This document shows positions 52,975 to 64,000 of a stretch of DNA of 64,000 nucleotides, piece by piece. The stretch covers positions 3,410,001-3,474,000 of the forward strand of contig NZ_JADQDK010000001.1 of the NCBI RefSeq assembly GCF_019263705.2. Direction: 5' to 3'. Both the position numbers and the translations under genes were made by a program. The stretch's first letter is position 1. Each line of letters begins with the position of its first letter. The DNA comes from Pseudonocardia abyssalis (lineage in GTDB: Bacteria > Actinomycetota > Actinomycetes > Mycobacteriales > Pseudonocardiaceae). The notes beneath the pieces are model-generated. The model was not told the origin of the DNA. It was given only the letters and a program-made list of their open reading frames with translations, and made no database searches.

Positions 52975-53760
52975 TCAGATCCGGGCGGGCACCACGGGTT
53001 CCACGGGCTCCCGTTCGTGGTGCCCGGCCTCCACCGCCCCGCGGATCTGCTCGGCGTTCTCCCGCACCACCTCACCGACGAACGCGTCCATCCGCGGGTC
53101 GGTGAGCACGTCGACGAGCACGCGCATGGTCGTGTCCACCACGGTGTGCACGATCTCGTCGTGGAACGGCATCCGCGAGAGCCGTCCGGCGAGCTGGTCC
53201 TCCCGCAGCTTCTCGGTGACGATGCTGCGCAGCAGTTCCTGGTTCTCCCCGACCGAGCGGGCGATGTTGCGCGGGAAGTGACCCGTCCCGATCACCTTCA
53301 CGACCTCGTCCATGACCGCCACCGTGATCGGCCTCTTGATGGCGAGCACGATCGGCCGGGACAGCCGCTCCACCATCCGCTGGGTGAACTGCTCACCGAG
53401 CACCCGGTCGGCCGTGCGGGCCAGCCGCATGACGATCACGACGACCCGGATCAGCCGCAGGCTGCGCAGCGCGGGGTGCGCGACCGGGATCATGCCGAGC
53501 ACCTCGTACCAGCGCCGCACCGGGAACCACCGCTCCCACCCCGCGTCGCGCCACCGGAACAGGAACTCCACGAGGAAGATCCCGCAGATCACGGTGTCGA
53601 TCACGAACACCAGGTGCGCGGTCTGCTCCGAGTGCGGGAAGAACGCGACGTAGCCGAGCAGCCCCACCGAGATCAGCGCGAGCACGAGCATCGCGACGTC
53701 GACGGTGGCCACCCGCCGCGGCCGACGGGGCTCGTCGACGGGGACAGCGATCCGGAACAT
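52975..53760 (-). CDS. Voltage-sensor-like membrane protein without pore domain
   Basis: A 261-residue protein. Residues 18-120 resemble an ion-channel voltage-sensor domain: S1 (VDVAMLVLALISVGLLGYVA), S2 (HLVFVIDTVICGIFLVEFLF), S3 (RRWYEVLGMIPV) and an S4 with arginines at 99, 102, 105, 112 and 115 (LRSLRLIRVVVIVMRLAR). No S5-pore-S6 follows; instead about 140 residues of helical, charged cytoplasmic sequence (TADRVLGEQFTQRMVERLSR, MDAFVGEVVRENAEQI). It could be a proton-channel-like or voltage-sensing regulator, or a degenerate channel. The ATG at 53760 is chosen from CACGAT 6 bases upstream. The 202 bases before it hold no gene. Confidence 0.8.
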   Translation of the reverse strand: MFRIAVPVDEPRRPRRVATVDVAMLVLALISVGLLGYVAFFPHSEQTAHLVFVIDTVICGIFLVEFLFRWRDAGWERWFPVRRWYEVLGMIPVAHPALRSLRLIRVVVIVMRLARTADRVLGEQFTQRMVERLSRPIVLAIKRPITVAVMDEVVKVIGTGHFPRNIARSVGENQELLRSIVTEKLREDQLAGRLSRMPFHDEIVHTVVDTTMRVLVDVLTDPRMDAFVGEVVRENAEQIRGAVEAGHHEREPVEPVVPARI

Positions 53761-53962
53761 GGGCGGATCGTGCCAGGTCGGGCGGACCGCGGCTGAGGTC
53801 GACACCATCGGGGTCCGGGGGCTCGGAAGCCCGATCACGTCGATCTCACGCGTTGCGCGGAAGCGCCACGGAGCGGCCGGGCGGCGCGGCACCGTGCCGA
53901 GGTGTCCGTCCCGGGGTGGCCCACCGCGTTCCGCGGCTCGCGCCCTCGACGCCTGAGATCCG

Positions 53963-55954
53963 TCAGACGCCGTGCGCCGCCCGCACCAGCGTCACGATCT
54001 CGTCCATCATCTCGGTGAGCTTGTAGTCCTTCGGCGTGAACACCGCAGCCACGCCCTTGGCCTTCAGCTCGGCGGCGTCGTCGGGCGGGATGATCCCGCC
54101 GACCACCACCGGCACGTCGTCGGCGCCCGCCGCCCGCAGCCCGTCGACGACGGCGGGGACGACCTCCAGGTGCGAGCCGGACAGGATCGACAGCCCGACG
54201 ACGTGCACGCCCTCCTGCACCGCGGCCGACACGATCTGCGCGGGCGTCAGCCGGATGCCCTGGTAGATGACCTCGAAGCCGACGTCGCGGGCGCGCACGG
54301 CCACCTGCTCGGCGCCGTTGGAGTGCCCGTCGAGCCCGGGCTTGCCGACGAGCATGCGCAGCCGCGACCCGATGTCCTTCCCGGCGGCCTGCACCCGTGA
54401 GCGCACCTCCGCGATCTCGACGGCGGCCTCCCCGCCGGAGACGGCGGCCGACACCCCGGTCGGCGCCCGGAACTCGCCGAACACCTCGCGCAGCACCCCC
54501 GCCCACTCCCCCGTGGTGACGCCCGCCTTCGCGCAGGTGATCGAGGCGTCCATGAGGTTGACGTCGGTCTTGGCCGCGTCGCGCAGCGCGTTCAGCGCTC
54601 TCTCGACGGCCGGTGCGTCGCGCTCGGCCCTCCAGGAGCGGATCGCCTCGATCGCGGCGGCCTCGGTGGCCGGGTCGACCGTCTCGATCGCGGCGGCCCC
54701 CTCCGCCTGCAGCGGCGACGGCTCGGTGGTGTCGAACTTGTTGACCCCGACGACGACGTGCTCGCCGGACTCCATCAGCCGGCGCCGCTCCGAGAGCGAC
54801 GACACGAGCTGCCCCTTCATGTATCCGGACTCGACGGCCGCGACGGCCCCGCCCATCTCCTGCACGCGGTCGATCTCGGCGCGCGCACCCTCGACGAGGT
54901 CCTTCACCTTCGCCTCGACGACCACGGAGCCGGTGAAGAGGTCCTCGTACTCGAGCAGGTCGGTCTCGTAGGCGAGGACCTGCTGCATCCGCAGCGCCCA
55001 CTGCTGGTCCCACGGCCGCGGCAGGCCCAGCGCCTCGTTCCAGGCCGGCAGCTGCACGGCGCGGGCACGGGCGTCGCGGGACAGGGTGACGGCGAGCATC
55101 TCCAGCACGATGCGCTGCACGTTGTTCTCGGGCTGGGCCTCGGTGAGCCCGAGGGAGTTGACCTGCACGCCGTAGCGCAGGCGGCGCTGCTTGGGGTTCT
55201 CGATCCCGTAGCGCTCCTTCGTGATCTCGTCCCAGAGCTGGGAGAAGGCGCGCATCTTGCACATCTCCTCGACGAACCGCAGCCCGGCGTTGACGAAGAA
55301 GGAGATGCGCGCGACGACGTCGCCGAACTTGTCGGCGGGCACCTGCCCGGAGTCGCGGACGGAGTCGAGCACCGCGATCGCGGTGGACAGCGCGTAGGCC
55401 AGCTCCTGCGCGGGCGTGGCCCCGGCCTCCTGCAGGTGGTAGCTGCAGATGTTGATCGGGTTCCACTTCGGGATCTCGGCCACCGACCAGGCCACCATGT
55501 CGGTGATCAGGCGCATGCTCGGGGCGGGCGGGAACACGTAGGTGCCCCGTGAGAGGTACTCCTTGACGATGTCGTTCTGCGTGGTGCCGGCGAGCGTCGC
55601 GCGCGGGGCGTCGTGCTCGTCGGCCACGGCGACGTAGAGCGCCAGCAGGTACATCGCGGGCGCGTTGATCGTCATCGAGGTGTTGGCCTCGGCCATCGGG
55701 ATGCCGTCGAACAGCGTGCGCATGTCGCCGATGTGGCTGACGGGCACGCCGACCTTGCCGACCTCGCCCTTCGCCAGCTCGTCGTCGGGGTCGTATCCGG
55801 TCTGTGTCGGCAGGTCGAAGGCCACCGACAGCCCGGTCTGGCCCTTGGCGAGGTTCCGCCGGTAGAGCTCGTTGGACTTGCGCGCCGAGGAGTGACCGGC
55901 GTAGGTGCGGATCACCCACGGCCGGTCGCGCTCACGGTCGGTCGGGTACGGCAC
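53963..55954 (-). CDS. meaA: Ethylmalonyl-CoA mutase-type protein MeaA
   Basis: A 663-residue adenosylcobalamin-dependent acyl-CoA mutase fusing the substrate barrel (RPWVIRTYAGHSSARKSNEL, GLSVAFDLPTQTGYDPDDEL, NICSYHLQEAGATPAQELAY) with the B12-binding domain (DxHxxG in GKPGLDGHSNGAEQ; SILSGSH; VVGGIIPPDD). It matches streptomycete MeaA along its length from memory, and should convert ethylmalonyl-CoA to methylsuccinyl-CoA downstream of Ccr. The GTG at 55954 has GGAGGT 5 bases upstream. It is 22 kb from ccr but in the same window as meaB and the PduO-type adenosyltransferase that would support it. Confidence 0.95.
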   Translation of the reverse strand: MPYPTDRERDRPWVIRTYAGHSSARKSNELYRRNLAKGQTGLSVAFDLPTQTGYDPDDELAKGEVGKVGVPVSHIGDMRTLFDGIPMAEANTSMTINAPAMYLLALYVAVADEHDAPRATLAGTTQNDIVKEYLSRGTYVFPPAPSMRLITDMVAWSVAEIPKWNPINICSYHLQEAGATPAQELAYALSTAIAVLDSVRDSGQVPADKFGDVVARISFFVNAGLRFVEEMCKMRAFSQLWDEITKERYGIENPKQRRLRYGVQVNSLGLTEAQPENNVQRIVLEMLAVTLSRDARARAVQLPAWNEALGLPRPWDQQWALRMQQVLAYETDLLEYEDLFTGSVVVEAKVKDLVEGARAEIDRVQEMGGAVAAVESGYMKGQLVSSLSERRRLMESGEHVVVGVNKFDTTEPSPLQAEGAAAIETVDPATEAAAIEAIRSWRAERDAPAVERALNALRDAAKTDVNLMDASITCAKAGVTTGEWAGVLREVFGEFRAPTGVSAAVSGGEAAVEIAEVRSRVQAAGKDIGSRLRMLVGKPGLDGHSNGAEQVAVRARDVGFEVIYQGIRLTPAQIVSAAVQEGVHVVGLSILSGSHLEVVPAVVDGLRAAGADDVPVVVGGIIPPDDAAELKAKGVAAVFTPKDYKLTEMMDEIVTLVRAAHGV

Positions 55955-56066
55955 CGGACACCTCCGCCTTAGTGGTCCGCTGATCGTACTGGCACGTAGT
56001 GCCACAGCCCGGCCCGGAGGACAGCCGTCACATGCAGGGATCGATCCAGCAGGCGATGATGGACCG

Positions 56067-56384
56067 ATGGCCGACCAGGCGACCCGCTTCTTCGCCCTCT
56101 TCGGCGGACTGATCATGATGGGCGTGATGGCGCTGGCCCTGCGCTGGACGTTCGGTACCGGCAGGGACCAACCCGGCCCCCGGATCCCCGACCCGGACGA
56201 CCCCACCGGTAACGGCCTGCTGGAGGAGGTCTCCCGGGTGCCGACGGAGCCGGCCGCCCAGGTCCTGCGCGCCCGCCTGCGCGGCGCGGGCATCCGGGCC
56301 ACGGTGGGCCGTGTCGACGACGGCTACCGTCTGCTGGTCTTCCCGAAGGACCTGGTCGACGCGAAGCTCGTGCTCGCGGAATGA
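56067..56384 (+). CDS. Small membrane protein with DUF2007-like domain
   Basis: A 105-residue protein: one N-terminal TM helix (RFFALFGGLIMMGVMALALR), a Pro/Asp-rich linker, and a C-terminal half (AQVLRARLRGAGIRATVGRV, YRLLVFPKDLVDAKLVL) resembling the DUF2007 putative signal-transducing fold. The function is unknown. Its stop is one base from the stop of the convergent DUF1206 gene, with no room for a terminator. Confidence 0.75.
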   Translation: MADQATRFFALFGGLIMMGVMALALRWTFGTGRDQPGPRIPDPDDPTGNGLLEEVSRVPTEPAAQVLRARLRGAGIRATVGRVDDGYRLLVFPKDLVDAKLVLAE

Positions 56385-56385
56385 G

Positions 56386-57207
56386 TCAGACGCGGTGGTA
56401 CCGGGCGTCGAAGAAGCAGAAGACGCCGTAGGACACGAGTCCCAGCGCCACGGCGATCAGCAGGTACGGCCCGTACGGCTGCGCCGCGAGGCCCTTGAGT
56501 GCGGCGTCGAGGCCGGTGGCCTCCTCCGGCCGGAACCGGATCGCCGCGACGACGAGCAGCACGCCGATCAGGCCGATCGACACGCCCTTGGCCACGTTGC
56601 CGATCTGCCCGACACGCTCCAGGACCGTGCGGGCGCGGGCGTCCGACGGGGCGTCCATCTCCTCCAGGAACTTCTTCTGGTACCCCTCGACGACCTTCAC
56701 CACGCCGACGGCCAGCACCACGAGTCCGATCAGCCCGACGATGAACTGCCCGCCCGGCAGCCCGAACACACCCGCCGTGGCCTCCTGCTGGCCCCCGCCG
56801 CCACCGCTGCCGCCCGCCGCCGTCGTACCGGCGAGGATCGCGAGCGCCACGAAGATGACGGCCTTCACCCCGCTCACGATCTTCTTGCGGAGGTACTTCG
56901 AGCGCACGGAGACGTAGCCGTAGCCCCAGATCGCCAGCTCGGCCCGCCAGACGGCGGCGGCCACGAACCCGATGGCGAGCACCCACAGCAGCGGCGGCCC
57001 GTAGGGCTGCTGGGCCAGCGCCTGGAACGCACCCGTCTGGTCGGCCTGCTCGCCGCCCTGGCCGAACGCCACCTGCAGCGCCAACCCACCGATCAGGAGG
57101 TGCGTGATGCCGTAGGCGAGGATGCCCACTCTCGCCGCGATCTTGACTGGCCGGCTGCGCGCCGCCTGCTTCGCGTTGCTGTTCGCCGACTGGGCTGCGC
57201 TGGTCAT
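56386..57207 (-). CDS. DUF1206 integral membrane protein
   Basis: A 273-residue protein with six TM helices arranged as three repeated two-helix units of the DUF1206 family (ARVGILAYGITHLLIGGLAL, YLRKKIVSGVKAVIFVALAI, VGQIGNVAKGVSIGLIGVLL), each first helix preceded by a basic segment and the units separated by QPYGPPLL and QPYGPYLL-type loops. A Gly-rich insert lies near residue 140. The ATG at 57207 is chosen over GTG 57234 because the family start is usually short and basic. It follows murA by 39 bases on the same strand. Function unknown; envelope-associated by inference. Confidence 0.88.
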   Translation of the reverse strand: MTSAAQSANSNAKQAARSRPVKIAARVGILAYGITHLLIGGLALQVAFGQGGEQADQTGAFQALAQQPYGPPLLWVLAIGFVAAAVWRAELAIWGYGYVSVRSKYLRKKIVSGVKAVIFVALAILAGTTAAGGSGGGGGQQEATAGVFGLPGGQFIVGLIGLVVLAVGVVKVVEGYQKKFLEEMDAPSDARARTVLERVGQIGNVAKGVSIGLIGVLLVVAAIRFRPEEATGLDAALKGLAAQPYGPYLLIAVALGLVSYGVFCFFDARYHRV

Positions 57208-57246
57208 GGCCAGGGGTACCCGATCGGGTGACACCTCACACGCAGA

Positions 57247-58515
57247 TCACGTGTCCGGTTCCCCGGCGACCCGGGCGATGCCGGCGCCGAGGTCGCGCAG
57301 GTTCTCGACGAACCGCGGGTAGCCACGGTCGATGTGTTCGACGTCCCACACCGCGGTGCGGCCCTCCGCGCACAGCCCGGCCAGCACGAGGCCGGCCCCG
57401 GCCCGGATGTCGCTCGCCCACACGGGGGCGCTGGAGAGCCGCTCGACGCCCCGCACGACGGCGTGGTGCCCGTCGGTCCGGGCGTCGGCGCCGAGACGCA
57501 CCATCTCGTCGACGAACCGGAAGCGCGCCTCGAACACGTTCTCGGTGATCATCGAGGTGCCGTCGGCGACGGCGGAGAGCGCGATCGCCATCGGCTGCAC
57601 GTCGGTGGGGAAGCCCGGGTAGGGCAGCGTCACGAAGTCGACGGCGCGGGGCCGCCCGTCCATCGCGACGGTGAAGCCGTCGGCGTCGATGTCGGTGGTG
57701 GCGCCGGCGCTGCGGAGCTTGTCGAGGACCAGGTCGATGTGGTGCGGGTCGACCCCGCGAACCGTGACCTCGCCGCGCGTCATCGCCGCGGCGAACGCCC
57801 ACGTCGCGCCGACGATCCGGTCGCCGATCACGCGGTGCTGCGTCGGAGCCAGCCCGGTGACGCCGTGCACCGTCAGCGTCGAGCTGCCGACGCCGTCGAT
57901 CTTCGCGCCCATCTGCTGCAGCATCCGGCAGAGGTCGACCATCTCCGGCTCACGGGCCGCGTTGTCGATCACGGTGGTGCCCTCGGCGAGCACCGCGGCC
58001 ATCAGGATGTTCTCGGTGGCCCCGACGCTGGGGAAGTCGAGCCAGATCTGGGCGCCGCGCAGCACCTCCGCGGTGGCCACGACCCGACCGTGCGCGATCT
58101 CGGTGGTCGCCCCGAGCTTGCGGAGGCCGGCCTGGTGCATGTCGAGGGGGCGCGACCCGATCGCGTCACCACCGGGCAGCGGGACGATCGCGCGCCGGCA
58201 GCGGGCCACCAGCGGGCCCAGGACGCACACCGACGCCCGCAGCTTCGACACCGACCGGTAGTCGGCCTCCGCGCTCGGGTCGGCCGGCACGTCGATCGTC
58301 ACCGTGTCGTGGTCGACGGTCACCGTGCAGCCCAGGCTGCGCAGGACGTCGGCCATCAGCGGGACGTCGAGGATCTCCGGACAGTTGGTGAGTGTCGTCG
58401 TGCCCTCCGCGAGCAGCGCCGCCGCCATGAGCTTCAGCACGCTGTTCTTGGCACCCACCACGTCGACGGTGCCCTGCAGGCGCGCGCCGCCGTCCACCGC
58501 GAAATGCTCAGCCAC
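57247..58515 (-). CDS. murA: UDP-N-acetylglucosamine 1-carboxyvinyltransferase MurA (Asp active site)
   Basis: A 422-residue enolpyruvyl transferase for the first committed step of peptidoglycan synthesis. The N-terminus is [15 protein letters not shown] with [15 protein letters not shown]. At the position of the usual catalytic cysteine the loop reads [17 protein letters not shown], so residue 117 is Asp. This is the same change and number as in the M. tuberculosis enzyme, known to give intrinsic fosfomycin resistance. The GTG at 58515 is chosen because TAGCGT lies 8 bases before it on this strand and matches the mycobacterial start. It is divergent from the adenosyltransferase gene. Confidence 0.96.
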   Translation of the reverse strand: MAEHFAVDGGARLQGTVDVVGAKNSVLKLMAAALLAEGTTTLTNCPEILDVPLMADVLRSLGCTVTVDHDTVTIDVPADPSAEADYRSVSKLRASVCVLGPLVARCRRAIVPLPGGDAIGSRPLDMHQAGLRKLGATTEIAHGRVVATAEVLRGAQIWLDFPSVGATENILMAAVLAEGTTVIDNAAREPEMVDLCRMLQQMGAKIDGVGSSTLTVHGVTGLAPTQHRVIGDRIVGATWAFAAAMTRGEVTVRGVDPHHIDLVLDKLRSAGATTDIDADGFTVAMDGRPRAVDFVTLPYPGFPTDVQPMAIALSAVADGTSMITENVFEARFRFVDEMVRLGADARTDGHHAVVRGVERLSSAPVWASDIRAGAGLVLAGLCAEGRTAVWDVEHIDRGYPRFVENLRDLGAGIARVAGEPDT

Positions 58516-58561
58516 GGTCGACGACGCTATCTGCCCCGCGATTCGGGCTAGATTCGGTCCC
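58516..58561. promoter_or_regulatory. Divergent -10 elements of murA and the adenosyltransferase gene
   Basis: Minus strand: TAGCGT (58529-58524), 8 bases before the murA GTG. Plus strand: TAGATT (58549-58554), 7 bases before the adenosyltransferase ATG. Both are typical leaderless arrangements in a 46-base gap. Confidence 0.55.
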
Positions 58562-59143
58562 ATGTCCGTGCACCTCACCAGGATCTACACCAAGACCGGC
58601 GACGACGGCACCACCGCGCTCGGCGACTTCAGCCGCGTCCCGAAGACCCACGTCCGGCTCGCCGCGTACGCCGACACCGACGAGGCCAACGCGGCGCTCG
58701 GCGTCGCCGTCACGCTCGGCGGCCTCTCCGACGCGCTGCTGGTGCCGCTCGCCCAGGTACAGAACGACCTGTTCGACGTCGGTGCCGACCTGTGCTCGCC
58801 GATCGTGCCCGACCCGGAGTACCCGCCGCTGCGCGTCACGGAGGACTACGTCGCGCGCCTGGAGGGCTGGTGCGACGAGTTCAACGAGGACCTGCCGAAG
58901 CTCGCCTCGTTCATCCTCCCCGGCGGCACCCCCGGCGCGGCGTACCTGCACGTGGCCCGCACCGTCACCCGACGCGCGGAGCGCAGCGTCTGGGCCCTGC
59001 TGGAGGTCGACGCCGAGCGCACCAACCCGCTCACCGCGAAGTACCTCAACCGCCTCAGCGACCTGCTGTTCATCCTCGGCCGCGCCGCCAACCCCGACGG
59101 CGACGTCCTGTGGCAGCCCGGCGGCCCTCAGGCGGAGTCCTAG
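58562..59143 (+). CDS. PduO-type ATP:cob(I)alamin adenosyltransferase
   Basis: A 193-residue enzyme that attaches adenosyl from ATP to cob(I)alamin, making the cofactor for MeaA and similar mutases. The ATP-binding N-terminus is [20 protein letters not shown]; further landmarks are [35 protein letters not shown] and [13 protein letters not shown]. The length is normal. The gene is leaderless, and its last bases overlap by 4 the DUF2550 gene on the opposite strand. The same neighbours (murA, DUF2550, ATP synthase) flank it in mycobacteria. Confidence 0.95.
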   Translation: MSVHLTRIYTKTGDDGTTALGDFSRVPKTHVRLAAYADTDEANAALGVAVTLGGLSDALLVPLAQVQNDLFDVGADLCSPIVPDPEYPPLRVTEDYVARLEGWCDEFNEDLPKLASFILPGGTPGAAYLHVARTVTRRAERSVWALLEVDAERTNPLTAKYLNRLSDLLFILGRAANPDGDVLWQPGGPQAES

Positions 59144-59583
59144 GAGGCCTGGCGGTACCCGGTGCTGCGGCCGGGTGGGGCGGCCTCCAGCCACGACAGG
59201 AAGCCGGTGAGCACACCGGGGGTCATCGCGAGCTCCACCTCGACGCCGCGGCTGCGGCAACGCAGCACGGCCGACCGCGTCGGCATCACGTACGCCTCGG
59301 CGTCGGCCGGCTCGCGCCGGCCGATGATCTCGAGCTCGTTGCGGTCGAGTCGCAGCGAGGCCCCGGGGCGGAACGACGTGAGCCGGAACCAGGCCAGCTC
59401 GTCACCGCGGTAGCGGGCGACGCCGGCGTGCCAGCCGGCGGACGCGTCCCGGGGAACGGCCGCGGGGCGGCGGCGCAGACTCAGGTCCACTCCACCGCCC
59501 CGCATGAGACGTACTCGCCGAAAGACGAGGTAGCCGATGCACAGACACGCGACGAACAGCAGGATGCCGAGCGCCGTGGCCAC
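59140..59583 (-). CDS. DUF2550 membrane protein
   Basis: A 147-residue actinobacterial protein with one N-terminal TM helix (ATALGILLFVACLCIGYLVF), a basic stop-transfer and a cytoplasmic beta-rich domain (WHAGVARYRGDELAWFRLTS, RRPAAVPRDASAGW, AYVMPTRSAVLRCRSRG). DUF2550 genes lie immediately downstream of atpC in many actinobacteria, as here (12-base gap), so it belongs to the ATP-synthase transcript. A role in ATP-synthase assembly or envelope function is only a guess from context. Confidence 0.9.
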   Translation of the reverse strand: MATALGILLFVACLCIGYLVFRRVRLMRGGGVDLSLRRRPAAVPRDASAGWHAGVARYRGDELAWFRLTSFRPGASLRLDRNELEIIGRREPADAEAYVMPTRSAVLRCRSRGVEVELAMTPGVLTGFLSWLEAAPPGRSTGYRQAS

Positions 59584-59595
59584 CAGCGCTGCCGG

Positions 59596-59979
59596 CTACT
59601 CGGACTCGCCGGCGGCCTGCAGCCGCGCGTTCGCCCAGGCCGCGTCGGCCGCACCCTCGGGATCCGAGGTGTCGGCCCGATCGCGTGCCGCACGGGCCCC
59701 CGCCACGTCGATCTCGTCGGCCAGCTCCGCGAACTCCGCCAGCACCGTGACGGTGTCGGCGGTGATCGAGAGGAAGCCGCCGCGCACCGCGAGCGTGGTG
59801 GACGAACCGTCGGTGCCGTCGACGCGCACGACCCCTGCGTCCTCCAGCTGCGCCAGCGTGGCCTGGTGGCCCGGCAGCACACCGATATCACCGACGGTGG
59901 TGCGCGCCTTGAGGAAGCTGGCCTGACCCGACCAGATCTTCCGCTCGACAGCGACCAGGTCGACCGTCATCTCCGCCAT
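59596..59979 (-). CDS. atpC: ATP synthase epsilon subunit
   Basis: A 127-residue epsilon subunit of the F1 sector, coupling rotation and inhibiting wasteful ATP hydrolysis. The N-terminal beta barrel (VDLVAVERKIWSGQASFLKA, GDIGVLPGHQATLAQLE) is typical; the C-terminal helical part is short (AARDRADTSDPEGAADAAWA), as in mycobacteria. It follows atpD by 6 bases. Confidence 0.96.
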   Translation of the reverse strand: MAEMTVDLVAVERKIWSGQASFLKARTTVGDIGVLPGHQATLAQLEDAGVVRVDGTDGSSTTLAVRGGFLSITADTVTVLAEFAELADEIDVAGARAARDRADTSDPEGAADAAWANARLQAAGESE

Positions 59980-59985
59980 GTGCGA

Positions 59986-62422
<2,437 letters not shown>

Positions 62423-62433
62423 GCGTTACCCGC

Positions 62434-64000
<1,567 letters not shown>

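Overview
The window is very GC-rich chromosomal DNA of an actinobacterium, most like a Pseudonocardia or close relative. Evidence for this: the complete GlgE alpha-glucan pathway, a NucS mismatch endonuclease, a Wag31/DivIVA-like coiled-coil protein, actinobacterium-specific families (DUF2550, DUF1206) and a MurA with Asp at the active-site Cys position. Gene content resembles the M. tuberculosis stretch from atpA to glgP (atpA-G-D-C, DUF2550, PduO-type adenosyltransferase, murA, nucS, methylmalonyl-CoA epimerase, thiolase, thioredoxin-like, glgB, glgE, glgP), with many inserted genes. That comparison is from memory. No tRNA, rRNA, CRISPR array, prophage or insertion sequence was recognised, and no stretch over 300 bases lacks a gene.

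Layout. 1-5.1 kb (minus strand): two-component system with a small membrane partner, SAM methyltransferase, enoyl-CoA hydratase, stand-alone ABC ATPase. 5.2-20.6 kb: glycogen/trehalose block. It holds glgX, small genes including an FmdB zinc ribbon, a lectin-LysM protein, glgP divergent from glgE, then treS-mak, a two-gene MNT/HEPN module and glgB with an unusual ~250-residue tail. TreS makes maltose from trehalose, Mak phosphorylates it, GlgE polymerises maltose 1-phosphate, GlgB branches the product, and GlgX and GlgP degrade it. 20.5-28.9 kb: GT87-like membrane glycosyltransferase, zinc-metallopeptidase lipoprotein, thioredoxin-like chaperone, and several regulators and small proteins. 28.9-38.5 kb: acyl-CoA block with meaB, thiolase, epimerase, crotonyl-CoA carboxylase/reductase (ccr), DivIVA-like protein, tandem 3-hydroxyacyl-CoA dehydrogenase and aldehyde dehydrogenase. 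Together with meaA at 54-56 kb this gives most of an ethylmalonyl-CoA pathway. 38.6-49.8 kb: PCD-VOC fusion, nucS, LuxR-type ATPase divergent from an amidohydrolase, WYL regulator divergent from a NUDIX hydrolase, TetR plus acyl-CoA dehydrogenase, FHA protein, and a frameshifted membrane gene. 49.9-54 kb: crotonase-like protein lacking catalytic Glu residues, EhuB-like binding protein, a protein built of 14-residue repeats, and a voltage-sensor-like protein without a pore. 54-64 kb: meaA, DUF1206, murA, PduO adenosyltransferase, DUF2550, and atpC-D-G-A (atpA cut by the window end).

A pattern running through the window is a -10-like hexamer (consensus TANNNT, or NANNNT) 6-8 bases before an ATG/GTG with no Shine-Dalgarno sequence, which suggests leaderless transcription. 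I used it to choose several starts. Where translation follows a leader or an upstream gene, a GGAGG-type site is often present instead.
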